Counted from the first letter of the stretch, positions 1-9,215 are shown. The stretch is 64,000 nucleotides of DNA from JAAYAE01 sp963678395 (GCA_963678395.1 OY782827.1:62001-126000), one strand, 5' to 3'. The notes: generated by a model not told the origin, from the sequence alone. A program made the numbers and translations.

Positions 1-501
1 ACTGTGCTCACTGTAATGTAAATTTTGATCCTCATAGGGCATATAACGGCTAATATAGTCAATGTGTCCATAGGTATCAAAATCCTTATACAACTGCAAA
101 CACGCTACGGAGTCTTCCAAATATTCCTTCACTGCCTCTTGTTTACTCAGCCCTTCATATGATGTAGGCTCATACATATCACGCCCGTGCATACAGTGCA
201 TGGATGCAATAACTTCATCAAAAGGATAGGCTTTTATAGTTTTGTTATCCATTAAGGCTACATGCTGTTGCATGCCGACCTCAATACCCAAAAGCACAGT
301 TTCAGAACGATATTTATTGTTTTTAGCAAAGTAATCTTTTAAATTAAATTGAAATTCTTCTGGATTAGTAGGATAATCTCTATCCCAATGTTCTGTTAAA
401 ATCATTCCTATACGAGCCATTTTAGCAGCCTCCATTGCTTCCACAATAGTTTGCGCTGCATCACAAGAATAATCCGCATGCATATGTGTATCAAATAACA
501 T
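1..501 (-). CDS. PHP-domain phosphatase (histidinol-phosphatase family), 3' end outside window
   Basis: The reading frame starts at ATG 501 after an AAAGGA ribosome site and runs off the left edge, so only the first 167 residues are seen. The protein opens MLFDTHMHADYSCDA; the HxH pair is the first metal-binding motif of the PHP superfamily, which hydrolyses phosphoesters with bound metals. GIEVGMQQH around residue 70 and the H-rich MHCMHGRD around residue 90 fit the HisK/HisJ-type histidinol-phosphate phosphatase branch. No his genes are nearby, so the substrate is not established. It lies just downstream of ychF on the same strand (about 50 bp gap) and could be co-transcribed with it. Confidence 0.75.
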   Translation of the reverse strand, partial: MLFDTHMHADYSCDAAQTIVEAMEAAKMARIGMILTEHWDRDYPTNPEEFQFNLKDYFAKNNKYRSETVLLGIEVGMQQHVALMDNKTIKAYPFDEVIASMHCMHGRDMYEPTSYEGLSKQEAVKEYLEDSVACLQLYKDFDTYGHIDYISRYMPYEDQNLHYSEHS

Positions 502-554
502 ATTTAAGAATCCTTTCGTAAACTTTAGGACGTTAAAGTACGAGCAAAATCACC

Positions 555-1667
555 TTAGACATTAAATCTAAACTCTACAACATCCCCGTCTTGCATAACA
601 TATTCTTTGCCTTCAAGACGCACCAAACCTTTTTCTTTAGCTGCCGCTTTGGATCCACAGGCCACTAAATCTTTATATGAAACTATTTCAGCTCTAATAA
701 AACCCTTCTCAAAATCAGTATGAATCTTGCCTGCTGCTTGAGGTGCTTTATATCCTTGTACAATAGTCCAAGCCCTTGATTCTATTTCCCCCGCTGTTAG
801 AAAAGTCATCAAGCCTAAAAGCTTAAATCCCGCCTTAATCAAACGATCCAAACCAGCTTCTTCAAGTCCTGCCATTTCTAAATACTCTTTTGCCTCGTCT
901 ACCGGTAACTCCGCGATTTCCGCCTCCACTCTAGTAGAGACAACTATAGTATCAGAATGATCCTCAACTGCATATTTTTCTACTGCCTGCACATGAACAT
1001 TAGCAGAAGCATCGGCGGCTTCATCTTCACCAACGTTAGCAACATAAAGAACTGGTTTCATGGTTAATAGCTGCAACTCACTTAAAAAAAGCTTTTCGTC
1101 TTTTGTTAATTCTATGCGTCTAGCAGGTATCGCTTCACCCAATGCAGCCAGCACTTTTTCTACAAGCTCTATTTTTGCAGGGATTGTTTTATCTCCTGCC
1201 TTGCCTAATTTTCTTAAACGAGTGATCGTCTTTTCAACTGTTTCTAAATCTGCCAAGCATAATTCTGTATTAATAATTTCTATATCCCTTACTGGATCAA
1301 TACTACCTTCTACATGAGTAACATTGCCGTCTTCAAAACAACGTACTACCTGCGCAATAGCATCTACTTCTCGTATATGTGCCAAAAACTTATTGCCTAA
1401 CCCTTCGCCCTTGGAGGCCCCTTTTACCAAACCTGCTATATCTACAAAGCGCATACCTGCAGGCACAATTTTTTTAGATTTAAACATATCGCTGAGTACT
1501 TGTAGCCGTTCATCAGGCACATCCACAACCCCTACATTAGGTTCTATTGTACAAAAAGGGTAATTGGCTGCTTCCGCCCCTGCCTTCGTTATAGCATTAA
1601 ACAATGTGCTTTTACCTACATTTGGCAGGCCCACAATTCCCATTTCTAAATTCGTACTCACAAACAT
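555..1667 (-). CDS. ychF: Redox-regulated ATPase / GTP-binding protein YchF
   Basis: Obg-family P-loop NTPase of 370 aa, the usual length for YchF/OLA1, a ribosome-associated nucleotidase. Walker A is GLPNVGKST near residue 13, followed by the family-typical NAITKAGAEAANYPFCTIEPN segment and the switch DIAGLVKGASKGEGLGNKF. The C-terminal TGS-like domain ends in the conserved QDGDVVEFRFNV. The ATG at 1667 has an AAAGGAG site a few bases upstream, supporting this start over the internal Met before GIVG. The gene is intact. Confidence 0.95.
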   Translation of the reverse strand: MFVSTNLEMGIVGLPNVGKSTLFNAITKAGAEAANYPFCTIEPNVGVVDVPDERLQVLSDMFKSKKIVPAGMRFVDIAGLVKGASKGEGLGNKFLAHIREVDAIAQVVRCFEDGNVTHVEGSIDPVRDIEIINTELCLADLETVEKTITRLRKLGKAGDKTIPAKIELVEKVLAALGEAIPARRIELTKDEKLFLSELQLLTMKPVLYVANVGEDEAADASANVHVQAVEKYAVEDHSDTIVVSTRVEAEIAELPVDEAKEYLEMAGLEEAGLDRLIKAGFKLLGLMTFLTAGEIESRAWTIVQGYKAPQAAGKIHTDFEKGFIRAEIVSYKDLVACGSKAAAKEKGLVRLEGKEYVMQDGDVVEFRFNV

Positions 1668-1812
1668 CGCTCCTTTAATAATCTCTATTGTCTAATTTTA
1701 CCTTAAATTGAAAATTTTTGCACTGTAAAATTGATTTTTTTGGGCAATAATATTTTTCTTGCTTTTGATAATGTTACCACGCTAGCTTTTCCTGAAATCT
1801 ACTCACTACAGA

Positions 1813-2313
1813 TTATATTACATTTTTATTATAATCCCGCAACCTTTTTGTGTACTCAGCCAAGCCTAGCCATTGGTTCATTTTATAGCCAACATTTTCT
1901 AAGATACCCACAAAAACAAAGCCCATATTTTTACAAAACTTAGCACTAGTGGCATTGTTACTACTAATACAAGCTACAGCAGTAGCGTAAGGATACTTTT
2001 CCAACTCCTGAAACAACGCGTTCATAAGTTCCGGGCCGCGCCCTTTGCCACAATAATCTTTGTCAAAATATATTGATACTTCCGTTGTCGGATCAAAAGC
2101 TTTGCGCTCACGAAACCGTCCCGCATAACCAATAACTTTTCCTTGTTCTTCCATGACCAAGTAAGGATAATTTGCACTGATATTTTTCTAGCGGTTAGCC
2201 ATTTCTCCAGCATATGGCGGTTCTATTTCATAAGTGATCGTAGTCTCCAATACATAATGCGCATATATATTGGCTAATGCTTGTGCATCATCAATAGTTG
2301 CGTTTCTAATCAC
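1813..2313 (-). pseudogene. GNAT acetyltransferase (phosphinothricin-acetyltransferase-like) with in-frame TAG
   Basis: A GTG at 2313, preceded by a GGGGGG-rich ribosome site, opens a frame reading IRNATIDDAQALANIYAHYV, the normal N-terminus of PAT-type GNAT N-acetyltransferases. It continues in frame through a single TAG at 2188-2190 (codon 42) into NISANYPYLVMEEQGKVIGY, then the acetyl-CoA region DYCGKGRGPELM and the C-terminal strand NMGFVFVG. Both halves are in one frame and together give the usual length of about 166 aa, so one nonsense change inactivates an otherwise whole gene. The downstream piece alone could start at ATG 2160 but would lack the first strand and helices. Substrate unknown. 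Confidence 0.75.
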
Positions 2314-2395
2314 AGTAATCCCCCCATATAAAATAAGCAAATTTTATTTACTTGGCTCGCATTTTTTAGCTACAAGTATGATTATATCATAAAGA

Positions 2396-2425
2396 AAGAC
2401 CTCAAAACATATGCTTTGAGGTCTT
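2396..2425 (-). terminator. Rho-independent terminator of the liv/DUF951 operon
   Basis: Perfect 11-bp inverted repeat (AAGACCTCAAA / TTTGAGGTCTT, 8-nt loop) immediately after the DUF951 stop, followed on the minus strand by TCTTT. Confidence 0.7.
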
Positions 2426-2432
2426 GACATTT

Positions 2433-2642
2433 TTAATCCACGGGCTTTGCTGATTCTAAAATACCCTTGACTGCTTTTTCAAACTTAGGCCGCGGAATCA
2501 TAACAAAACGGCCACAGCCACGACATTTAAGACCAAAGTCCATTCCTGTTCTTGTAATTTCCCATTCATAAGACCCACAAGGATGGGCTTTTTTCATCCT
2601 CACAATGTCACCAATATAATATTTTTCCTGCTTTTCAGACAT
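2433..2642 (-). CDS. DUF951 domain protein
   Basis: Small 69-aa protein of the DUF951 family, common in Firmicutes and often near the origin. Visible family features are the N-terminal YIGDIVRMKKAHPCGS and the CRGCGRFVMIPRPKFEK segment; the Cys residues (HPCG and CxxC) suggest a small metal-binding fold. The function is unknown. It begins one base after the CBS-ACT gene stops, so it is the last gene of that operon, with a terminator directly after it. Confidence 0.85.
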   Translation of the reverse strand: MSEKQEKYYIGDIVRMKKAHPCGSYEWEITRTGMDFGLKCRGCGRFVMIPRPKFEKAVKGILESAKPVD

Positions 2643-2643
2643 T

Positions 2644-3300
2644 TTACTGTCCAGCCTTCAAAGTAGAAATATCTGTAATATTAAAGCCCGCTTCTCTAAT
2701 TTGCTCCACAACATCCATACTATTTGTTAAATCAGCCCGCAATACTATTTCCGCATTACTATTTCCTACATTACGAGTAACAATCGAAATAATATTAATA
2801 CCGCGTTCTTTAAAAATGCCTGTGATATCGGCCAAAACGCCTACTTTATCCGTAGTATCAATGGTAATTTTAGTGGATGTTTGCGCATAACCCATAATAT
2901 CTACAAAAGCCTTGAATATATCACTATCCGTAATAATACCACAAAGCTTATTTTCATCATTAACTACAGGTAATGCACCGATTTTATTCTTGTAAAGCTG
3001 ATATGCAGCTATTTCTATACCATCAGTTTCCCTTACTGTAATAACAGCCTTGGTCATAACATCGCGAACTTTTAGTTTGCTCAACAGATAGCTTGCTTCA
3101 TATTTAGAAAGAGTACTAGCATCTGAGGGCTCACTACGTCCAATATCACCATAAGTAATAATGCCCCGAATACGTTTGATATCATCCACAACAGGAATAC
3201 GACGATAATTATTGGAAAGCATTAATTCACGAGCTTCTAGCATAGATTTTTCTTCGCCAATAGTTAATACTTCCGAAGTCATCAACTCTCTTATAATCAT
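2644..3300 (-). CDS. CBS-pair and ACT domain protein (AcuB-like)
   Basis: 218-aa cytoplasmic protein with two CBS motifs (about residues 4-60, IRELMTSEVLTIGEEKSM, and 75-135, VRDVMTKAVITV) followed by an ACT domain (about residues 145-215, TDKVGVLADITGIFKERG). This is the AcuB-type architecture: CBS pairs bind adenine nucleotides and ACT domains bind amino acids. Start ATG 3300 is preferred over an upstream GTG at 3309 because AAGGGGAG lies 8 nt before it. It follows livF by about 20 bp, so it is probably co-expressed with the branched-chain amino-acid transporter and may sense its substrates; that role is inference. Confidence 0.85.
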   Translation of the reverse strand: MIIRELMTSEVLTIGEEKSMLEARELMLSNNYRRIPVVDDIKRIRGIITYGDIGRSEPSDASTLSKYEASYLLSKLKVRDVMTKAVITVRETDGIEIAAYQLYKNKIGALPVVNDENKLCGIITDSDIFKAFVDIMGYAQTSTKITIDTTDKVGVLADITGIFKERGINIISIVTRNVGNSNAEIVLRADLTNSMDVVEQIREAGFNITDISTLKAGQ

Positions 3301-3321
3301 TTGTTTCACTCCCCTTCAGGT

Positions 3322-4026
3322 TTAACCACCTAAATACGCTTTTTTTACTGCTTCGCTACTAGCTAATTCTTGTGCCGTACCTGCTAAAACTATTTTTCCT
3401 GTTTCTAAAACATAGGCCTTATCAGCAATTGAAAGTGCCATGTTAGCATTTTGCTCAACTAAAAGTACAGTAGTTCCTACTTCATTTATCTCTTGAATAA
3501 TATGAAAAATTTCTTTAACCAAAAGCGGTGCAAGCCCCATAGAAGGTTCATCTAATAAGAGTAATTTGGGTTTACTCATAAGAGCACGTCCCATAGCTAG
3601 CATCTGTTGCTCTCCGCCTGATAACGTACCTGAAACTTGTTCTTTGCGTTCTAGCAGGCGCGGAAATTTTTTGAAAACATCTTCCATATCCTTAGCAATA
3701 CCATCTTTATCATTGCGCAAATAAGCACCCATTTCAAGATTTTCCAAAACTGTCATATTCGCAAAAACGTGACGGCCCTCAGGAACTTGACATAAACCAC
3801 TAGCTACAATTTTATGTGCAGCCATCCCTGCAATATTATTATCTTCGAATACTATTGTACCACTTTTGGGCTTCATTAGGCCAGAAATAGTGCGTAAAGT
3901 TGTAGACTTACCTGCCCCATTGGATCCAACCAAGGTAACTATTTTACCTTTAGGCACCTCTATGCTAAGACCTTTAACGGCGTGGATAGCACCATAAAAT
4001 ACGTCTATTTGATCAACTTTTAACAT
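3322..4026 (-). CDS. livF: Branched-chain amino-acid ABC transporter ATPase LivF
   Basis: 234-aa ABC ATPase, the second of the two ATPases of HAAT-family importers. Walker A is GSNGAGKST, the signature is LSGGEQQ, Walker B is LLLLDEPSMGLAP and the H-loop lies after LLVEQN. The Q-loop region QVPEGRHVF is typical of LivF. The start overlaps the livG stop by one base (TAATG), indicating translational coupling. Powers uptake of Leu/Ile/Val or related amino acids with LivG, LivH and LivM. Confidence 0.95.
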   Translation of the reverse strand: MLKVDQIDVFYGAIHAVKGLSIEVPKGKIVTLVGSNGAGKSTTLRTISGLMKPKSGTIVFEDNNIAGMAAHKIVASGLCQVPEGRHVFANMTVLENLEMGAYLRNDKDGIAKDMEDVFKKFPRLLERKEQVSGTLSGGEQQMLAMGRALMSKPKLLLLDEPSMGLAPLLVKEIFHIIQEINEVGTTVLLVEQNANMALSIADKAYVLETGKIVLAGTAQELASSEAVKKAYLGG

Positions 4027-4796
4027 TATGATACCTCCTCGCCCAAATACGCTTCAATAACGCGCTTATTGTGTTTAATATCCTCAGGCAAGCCATTGGC
4101 TATACAAAAACCATATTCTAATACATAAAGTCTTTCACATACACCCATAACCAAACTCATATCATGCTCAATTAGTAAAATACTTAAATCAAATTCTTTT
4201 CTAATCCAGCGAATCATTTCCATTAATTCATGGGTTTCCTGTGGATTCATGCCCGCTGCCGGTTCATCTAATAGTAAGAGCTTTGGTTCCGTGGCTAAGG
4301 CTCTGGCAATTTCCAAACGACGTTGTTCTCCATAAGGAAGATTTTTTGCCATCTCATCTTTAAAACGATCCAACTTGAAAATTTTTAATAGTTCAATTGC
4401 TTTTTCTGTAATATTTTCTTCCTCGTTAAAATAGCGGCCAAAACGGCACACTGCCTCTGCTAAAGAATATTGTACATGCATATTATACGCGATTTTAACA
4501 TTATCTATAACGGATAGCTCCGAAAACAAGCGAATATTTTGAAAAGTACGTCCCATGCCCATGGCTGTTACCTGATATGGTTTTTTACCATTCACTAATT
4601 TGCCCTCAAAGGTTATTTCACCTTCGCTAGGATTATAAACACCTGTCAGCATATTAAAAGCGGTAGTTTTTCCGGCACCATTGGGTCCAATAAGCCCCAC
4701 CAACTCGCCCTTGTTAATTTCCATAGTAAGATTAGAAACAGCTCGTAAACCGCCAAAAATCATAGAAACATCATTTACTTTCAGTAGCTCTTCCAT
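4026..4796 (-). CDS. livG: Branched-chain amino-acid ABC transporter ATPase LivG
   Basis: 256-aa ABC ATPase. Walker A is GPNGAGKTT, the signature is LPYGEQRRLEIARAL (LivG-type YGEQ), and Walker B is LLLLDEPAAGMNP. The LivG-specific insertion FNMLTGVYNPSEGEI and the GMGRTFQNIRLF Q-loop are present. It begins inside the last 26 bp of livM with a GGAGG site before ATG 4796, and it is coupled to livF downstream. Confidence 0.95.
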   Translation of the reverse strand: MEELLKVNDVSMIFGGLRAVSNLTMEINKGELVGLIGPNGAGKTTAFNMLTGVYNPSEGEITFEGKLVNGKKPYQVTAMGMGRTFQNIRLFSELSVIDNVKIAYNMHVQYSLAEAVCRFGRYFNEEENITEKAIELLKIFKLDRFKDEMAKNLPYGEQRRLEIARALATEPKLLLLDEPAAGMNPQETHELMEMIRWIRKEFDLSILLIEHDMSLVMGVCERLYVLEYGFCIANGLPEDIKHNKRVIEAYLGEEVS

Positions 4797-5730
4797 TATG
4801 GCTGCCTCCTAACCCGAACATTTTTAAGCTTAATTCCTTACTACCAAATAAACCTTGAGGTCTATTTATCATTAATATAATCAAAGTTAGCGAATAAATA
4901 ACCATACGCCATTCGGGATATTCGGCCAACGCAGCAGAAATAGCTGTCAAAAGCACTGCCCCTGTAATAGCTCCTGTCATGCTACCTAGTCCCCCTAAAA
5001 CTACCATAGTCAGGATATCGAAAGAACGCATGAAGGTAAAAGAAGCAGGATGTGCAATATAGAAATAATGAGCAAATAAAACGCCTGCTGTACCAGCAAA
5101 CCCAGCGCCAATAGTAAATGCCATTACTTTATATTTAGTTGTATCAATGCCCATAGTTTCAGCTGCTATTTCATTTTCACGAATAGCTAAACAACAACGT
5201 CCGGGAGCTGAATTTTTAAAATTTTTAATAACAAAAATAACAAAAATAGCAATCCAAAATGCCCAGGCAAAAGTTGTAAAACGCGGAATGCCCATAAGAC
5301 CTGAAGCACCACCAACATACTCAATGTTTAGGATACAAATGCGAATTATTTCGCCTAAACCCAACGTAGCGATAGCCAGATAATCACCATTTAAGCGCAA
5401 TGTCGGAAGACCAATTAAAAACCCAAGCAGTGCCGAACACAAGGTGCCAACTACTAAGGCTAATTCAAATGGCAACCCAAGCTTTACAGTAACAATAGCT
5501 CCTGTATAAGCACCTACGGCTAAAAACCCTGCATGCCCAATAGAAAATTGTCCAGTATAACCATTAATAAGGTTTAAACTTACTGCTAAGATAACGTTAA
5601 TCAAAATAAGAATAATATTTAATTCCCAAAAGGGACCAATAAAGTCTACAAACAAAAGAGTCTGTACTATTGCAAAGAGAACTGCGCAGGCGCCTAGGGT
5701 TGCCAAATCATGTTTTTTTATGCTGTTCAT
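4771..5730 (-). CDS. livM: Branched-chain amino-acid ABC transporter permease LivM
   Basis: 319-aa polytopic membrane protein with about eight to ten hydrophobic segments. LivM-family hallmarks are SLNLINGYTGQFSIGHAGFLAVGAYTGA near residue 50 and the cytoplasmic GRCCLAIRENEIAAETMGID loop that contacts the ATPase. The C-terminus is MINRPQGLFGSKE, as in homologues. It sits 12 bp after livH and overlaps the start of livG. Confidence 0.95.
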   Translation of the reverse strand: MNSIKKHDLATLGACAVLFAIVQTLLFVDFIGPFWELNIILILINVILAVSLNLINGYTGQFSIGHAGFLAVGAYTGAIVTVKLGLPFELALVVGTLCSALLGFLIGLPTLRLNGDYLAIATLGLGEIIRICILNIEYVGGASGLMGIPRFTTFAWAFWIAIFVIFVIKNFKNSAPGRCCLAIRENEIAAETMGIDTTKYKVMAFTIGAGFAGTAGVLFAHYFYIAHPASFTFMRSFDILTMVVLGGLGSMTGAITGAVLLTAISAALAEYPEWRMVIYSLTLIILMINRPQGLFGSKELSLKMFGLGGSHNGRATESK

Positions 5731-5741
5731 AACGTCCCCAC

Positions 5742-6638
5742 CTACACTTTTTCTTTTATGTTCTTACCTAATATACCCGAAGGTCTATAAAGTAAGATCA
5801 AAATTAAAATACCAAAGGCAGCAGCATCACGGAAAGTAGAAGAGAAAAATCCGCTAACCATTGCTTCTACTATGCCCATAATAACACCGCCAAGCATAGC
5901 TCCCGGGATAATACCAATACCGCCAAGTACAGCAGCTATAAAAGCTTTCAAACCGGGCATCATACCCATTAAAGGATCTATTGAGTTATAATAAACGCCA
6001 ACCAAAACACCAGCTGCTGCGGCCAATGAAGACCCCAAAGCAAAAGTCATGGAAATAATACGATCAATATTAATACCCATAAGACGAGCAGCATCAGCAT
6101 CAAAAGACACAGCACGCATAGCCTTACCCACTTTGGTTTTATTTACAATATAAGTTAGCCCCGCCATAAGCACTAGGGAAATAACTAAAATGAGAATTTG
6201 GTGGCTATCAACAATCAAGCCATAAAATTTATAAATAGTTGCTTCAAATATTGGTGGGAAAGTACGAGGCTGAGGCGTAGCAATAAGGATCATGCCATAC
6301 TCTAAGAAAAAAGAAACACCTATAGCTGTAATTAAAATAGCAATACGCGGCGCGTTACGCATAGGTCTATAAGCAACCCGCTCAATAATAATACCTGCTA
6401 TGCCAGCCGCAACCATTGCAAAAATCAAGGCCGGTACAAAGGAAAGCCCCAACATTGTCGTGGCCACAAAACCCATGTAAGCACCTAGCATATAAATATC
6501 ACCGTGAGCAAAATTGATTAATTTGATGATACCATAAATCATCGTATAGCCTAATGCGATCAAAGCATAAATGCTACCCAAAGATATACCGTTTATTAGT
6601 TGCTGGGCAAATTGCTGTGCAAATGATCCCATATCCAT
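5742..6638 (-). CDS. livH: Branched-chain amino-acid ABC transporter permease LivH
   Basis: 298-aa inner-membrane permease. Family motifs are NGISLGSIYALIALGYTMIYGIIKLINFAHGDIYM near the N-terminus and the coupling loop GKAMRAVSFDADAARLMGI. ATG 6638 follows an AGGAGG site. It is separated from the upstream binding-protein gene by about 70 bp holding a 9-bp stem-loop, which may lower permease expression relative to the binding protein. Confidence 0.95.
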   Translation of the reverse strand: MDMGSFAQQFAQQLINGISLGSIYALIALGYTMIYGIIKLINFAHGDIYMLGAYMGFVATTMLGLSFVPALIFAMVAAGIAGIIIERVAYRPMRNAPRIAILITAIGVSFFLEYGMILIATPQPRTFPPIFEATIYKFYGLIVDSHQILILVISLVLMAGLTYIVNKTKVGKAMRAVSFDADAARLMGINIDRIISMTFALGSSLAAAAGVLVGVYYNSIDPLMGMMPGLKAFIAAVLGGIGIIPGAMLGGVIMGIVEAMVSGFFSSTFRDAAAFGILILILLYRPSGILGKNIKEKV

Positions 6639-6673
6639 AATAGTAAATTCCTCCTGCCTTAAAAATGAGTATA

Positions 6674-6697
6674 GTGGGCTGCTTTAATGCAGCCCAC
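6674..6697 (-). terminator. Intercistronic stem-loop between binding-protein gene and livH
   Basis: Perfect 9-bp stem (GTGGGCTGC / GCAGCCCAC, 6-nt loop) between the binding-protein stop and livH. On the minus strand the U-tract is not directly adjacent, so it is better read as an attenuating or RNA-stabilising hairpin than a full terminator. On the plus strand it is followed by TTTTT. Confidence 0.5.
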
Positions 6698-6709
6698 TTT
6701 TTAGACTAA

Positions 6710-7879
6710 TCAAGGATTAATCTTAGTTTTAAATGTTTGTTCGCTCTCTTTGAATTCAATAATAAAGGCACTCTTTACTGGGTTATGTTGAGCATCAAAG
6801 GTAACACTACCTGCGACGCCATCAAATCCAGCCGTTTTAGCCAAAGCATCTTTAATTTTAACGGTATCAGTGGAATTAGCTGTCTTAATAGCATTAACCA
6901 CCAACATTGCAGAATCATATGCAAGTGCTGCAAACACATCTGGTTTTTGATTGTATGCTTTTTTATAAGCCGCAACAAAATCCTTATTTAATTTAGAATC
7001 ATCTTCTGCAGAATACAAGCTCGAAAAGAAGGTGTTATTCAAGGAAGTTTTTCCTGCTATTTCAGGAAGTTTAGAACTATCCCAACCATCTCCACCTGCC
7101 ATAGGAACTGTAATTCCAATGTCGCGTGCCTGTTTTACAATCATTCCCACTTCTTGATAATAACCGGGAACATAAATCATATCAGGATTGGTTGCTTTGA
7201 TCTTAGTTAATGTAGCTTTGAAATCAGTATCTTTTTGCAGATAAGATTCTTTGGCTACAATCGTTCCGCCACCTTTAACAAAAGCTGTTTCAAAAAAATG
7301 CGCTAATCCTTTGGAATAATCGGAAGAATTATCAATCAAAAGTGCTACTTTTTGAGCCTTCAAAGTATTTTTAGCAAAAGCAGCCATTACTGTGCCTTGG
7401 AACGGATCTATAAAACAGGCTCTGAACATAAAGTCTTTGGTCTTGCCATCTTTTCCAACTGTTACTTGAGGATTAGTTCCCATAGGTGAAATAACTAATA
7501 CCTTGGCACCTGTGTTAACAGCCGTAGAGGCAATAACCGCTGAAGAAAGATTGGGTCCAATAACTGCTACCACTTTATCTTGAGCTACCAGCTTTTGCAT
7601 GGCATTAGTTGCTTCAGCCGCTTCAGATTTATTATCAGCCACCACTAACTCCATTTTTTTACCAAGAACGCCGCCCTTAGCATTAACCTGATCAAACGCC
7701 AATTTAATGGCATTTTGTGCTGATTTACCGTAACTTGCGCTACCTCCGGTTAATTCAATATCAGCTCCTACTTTAATGGTATCACTTGCTTTTTTACTAC
7801 TACCGCCACAACCGGCAAAAACGCTAGCTACTAAAAGCTCTGCACACATCATGGATAAAACTTTTGTCATTCTTTTCAT
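6710..7879 (-). CDS. Branched-chain amino-acid ABC substrate-binding lipoprotein (first of two)
   Basis: 389-aa periplasmic binding protein of the Leu/Ile/Val (type I fold) family. A lipoprotein signal MKRMTKVLSMMCAELL... ends at the lipobox VFAGC, followed by a GGSS linker. The mature domain starts IKVGADIELTGGSASYGKSA, the conserved N-terminal strand of LivJ/LivK proteins; FRACFIDPFQGTVMAAFA is another family segment. It is a clear paralogue of the protein encoded at 8040-9215 with the same layout, and the two probably differ in ligand. It has its own promoter (7936-7964) and a stem-loop before livH. Confidence 0.92.
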   Translation of the reverse strand: MKRMTKVLSMMCAELLVASVFAGCGGSSKKASDTIKVGADIELTGGSASYGKSAQNAIKLAFDQVNAKGGVLGKKMELVVADNKSEAAEATNAMQKLVAQDKVVAVIGPNLSSAVIASTAVNTGAKVLVISPMGTNPQVTVGKDGKTKDFMFRACFIDPFQGTVMAAFAKNTLKAQKVALLIDNSSDYSKGLAHFFETAFVKGGGTIVAKESYLQKDTDFKATLTKIKATNPDMIYVPGYYQEVGMIVKQARDIGITVPMAGGDGWDSSKLPEIAGKTSLNNTFFSSLYSAEDDSKLNKDFVAAYKKAYNQKPDVFAALAYDSAMLVVNAIKTANSTDTVKIKDALAKTAGFDGVAGSVTFDAQHNPVKSAFIIEFKESEQTFKTKINP

Positions 7880-7935
7880 TTTTGTTCCCCCTCATTTAGC
7901 TCCTAATCTTTATTATCAATCACTACTCCCTTGAT

Positions 7936-7964
7936 ATTTTATCTATAGAGAGTAAAGAGACCAA
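7936..7964 (-). promoter_or_regulatory. Candidate sigma-A promoter for binding-protein gene/livHMGF
   Basis: On the minus strand TTGGTC, 17 bp, TAAAAT, about 60 bp before the gene start and just downstream of the terminator at 7983-8018. Position and spacing fit; no experimental support. Confidence 0.45.
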
Positions 7965-7982
7965 CCTATTTTGAACAAAGAA

Positions 7983-8018
7983 AGCGTCAGATTGAAGTTG
8001 TACCCTCAACCCGACGCT
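7983..8018 (-). terminator. Terminator after second binding-protein gene
   Basis: In the minus-strand RNA a 13-bp stem (AGCGTCGGGTTGA with TCAATCTGACGCT, three G-U pairs, 10-nt loop) followed by UUCUUUGUU. The G-U pairs form only in this orientation, so it terminates the gene at 8040-9215 and separates it from the next transcription unit. Confidence 0.65.
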
Positions 8019-8039
8019 GGATTGAATAAAAGATGTTAA

Positions 8040-9215
8040 TTACAAGGTTATTTTTTCCTTAAATGTTTGTACACCATCTTTTAATTCGATAATAACGGCT
8101 CCGGATACCGGATTATGATTAGCATCTACGGTAAATTTACCTGTAGCTACCGGGAAGTCCTTAATTTTGGAAAGTTCCTGAGCAATCTTAATTCCATCAG
8201 TACTACCGGCACGTTTTATTGCTTCAATAACAACTAAGGCAGCATCATAACCATGAATACTGAAATTGCCCGGTTCTGTCTTATATTTAGCCTTATAAGC
8301 TTTTATAAAGTTTTGTACGCCAGGTTCTTTATCCTGGGCAGAATAAGCACTGCAGAAATACGTATTATTTAAGGCTTCTTTACCTGCAATTTCTGCTAAC
8401 TTTGGAGAGTCCCAACCATCAGAACCCAAAATCGGACATGTAAGCCCTACTTCTCTAGCTTGTTTTATGATTTTGGAAACTTCTTCATAATACGCGGGAA
8501 CATAAATAGCTTCCGGATTACTAGCTTTAATTTTAGTTAATGTTGCTTTGAAATCTACGTCTTTCGCCAAGAAAGCTTCTTTATCAACAACTTTACCACC
8601 ATTAGACTCTAAGGTTTCAGCAAATACAGATGTCAAACCTTTAGAATATTCACTAGAAGAGTCAAACAAAATAGCAACTTTTTTAACTTTCAATGTTTTT
8701 TCAGCAAAAACTGCCATTACCTTGCCTTGGAAAGGATCAATAAAACAAGCACGGAAAACAAAGGGTTTTACCTTACCATCTTTTCCAACGGTAATTCCAG
8801 GTGCTGTTGCTACCGGTGCCATTAGCGGCACTTTATTAGCAGTAGCAATAGGTGCGCTAGCTGCTACGCAACCACTAGTTGCTGGTCCTATAAGTACAAC
8901 CGCATGATCCGCTGTAATTAGCTTAGTAGCAATATTACCGGCTTCAGCAGGCTCAGATTTATTATCACCTTGCACTAGCTTAATCTTTTTACCTAATACT
9001 CCACCTTTAGCATTAGCCTGATCAATGGCTAATTGTACTCCATTTAATGTAGATTTACCGTAATTTGCAACACCGCCGGTCAATTCAAAATGTGCTCCTA
9101 TTACGATTTCATCACTCTTTGCCGCATCTTTTTTCGCTCCACCACAGCCTGTAAGCATTGTGGTCATTAGCATAGCAACACATGTACACCCAACTGCTTT
9201 TTTCCATGCTTTCAT
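8040..9215 (-). CDS. Branched-chain amino-acid ABC substrate-binding lipoprotein (second)
   Basis: 391-aa lipoprotein: signal peptide MKAWKKAVGCTCVAMLMTT, lipobox MLTGC, then IVIGAHFELTGGVANYGKST, the LivJ/LivK-type opening. It shares the FRACFIDPFQGKVMAVFAEKTL block with its paralogue at 6710-7879. ATG 9215 is chosen over an upstream GTG because AAAGG lies 8 nt before it. It has its own promoter and terminator, so it is an independent unit that can supply an alternative ligand-binding subunit to LivHMGF. Two adjacent binding proteins for one permease are also known in E. coli (LivJ/LivK). Confidence 0.9.
   Translation of the reverse strand: MKAWKKAVGCTCVAMLMTTMLTGCGGAKKDAAKSDEIVIGAHFELTGGVANYGKSTLNGVQLAIDQANAKGGVLGKKIKLVQGDNKSEPAEAGNIATKLITADHAVVLIGPATSGCVAASAPIATANKVPLMAPVATAPGITVGKDGKVKPFVFRACFIDPFQGKVMAVFAEKTLKVKKVAILFDSSSEYSKGLTSVFAETLESNGGKVVDKEAFLAKDVDFKATLTKIKASNPEAIYVPAYYEEVSKIIKQAREVGLTCPILGSDGWDSPKLAEIAGKEALNNTYFCSAYSAQDKEPGVQNFIKAYKAKYKTEPGNFSIHGYDAALVVIEAIKRAGSTDGIKIAQELSKIKDFPVATGKFTVDANHNPVSGAVIIELKDGVQTFKEKITL

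Noticed and set aside
1060..1563. Plus-strand open frames opposite ychF and similar frames opposite other genes
   Set aside because: They are antisense shadows of well-supported genes, without ribosome sites or recognisable protein features.
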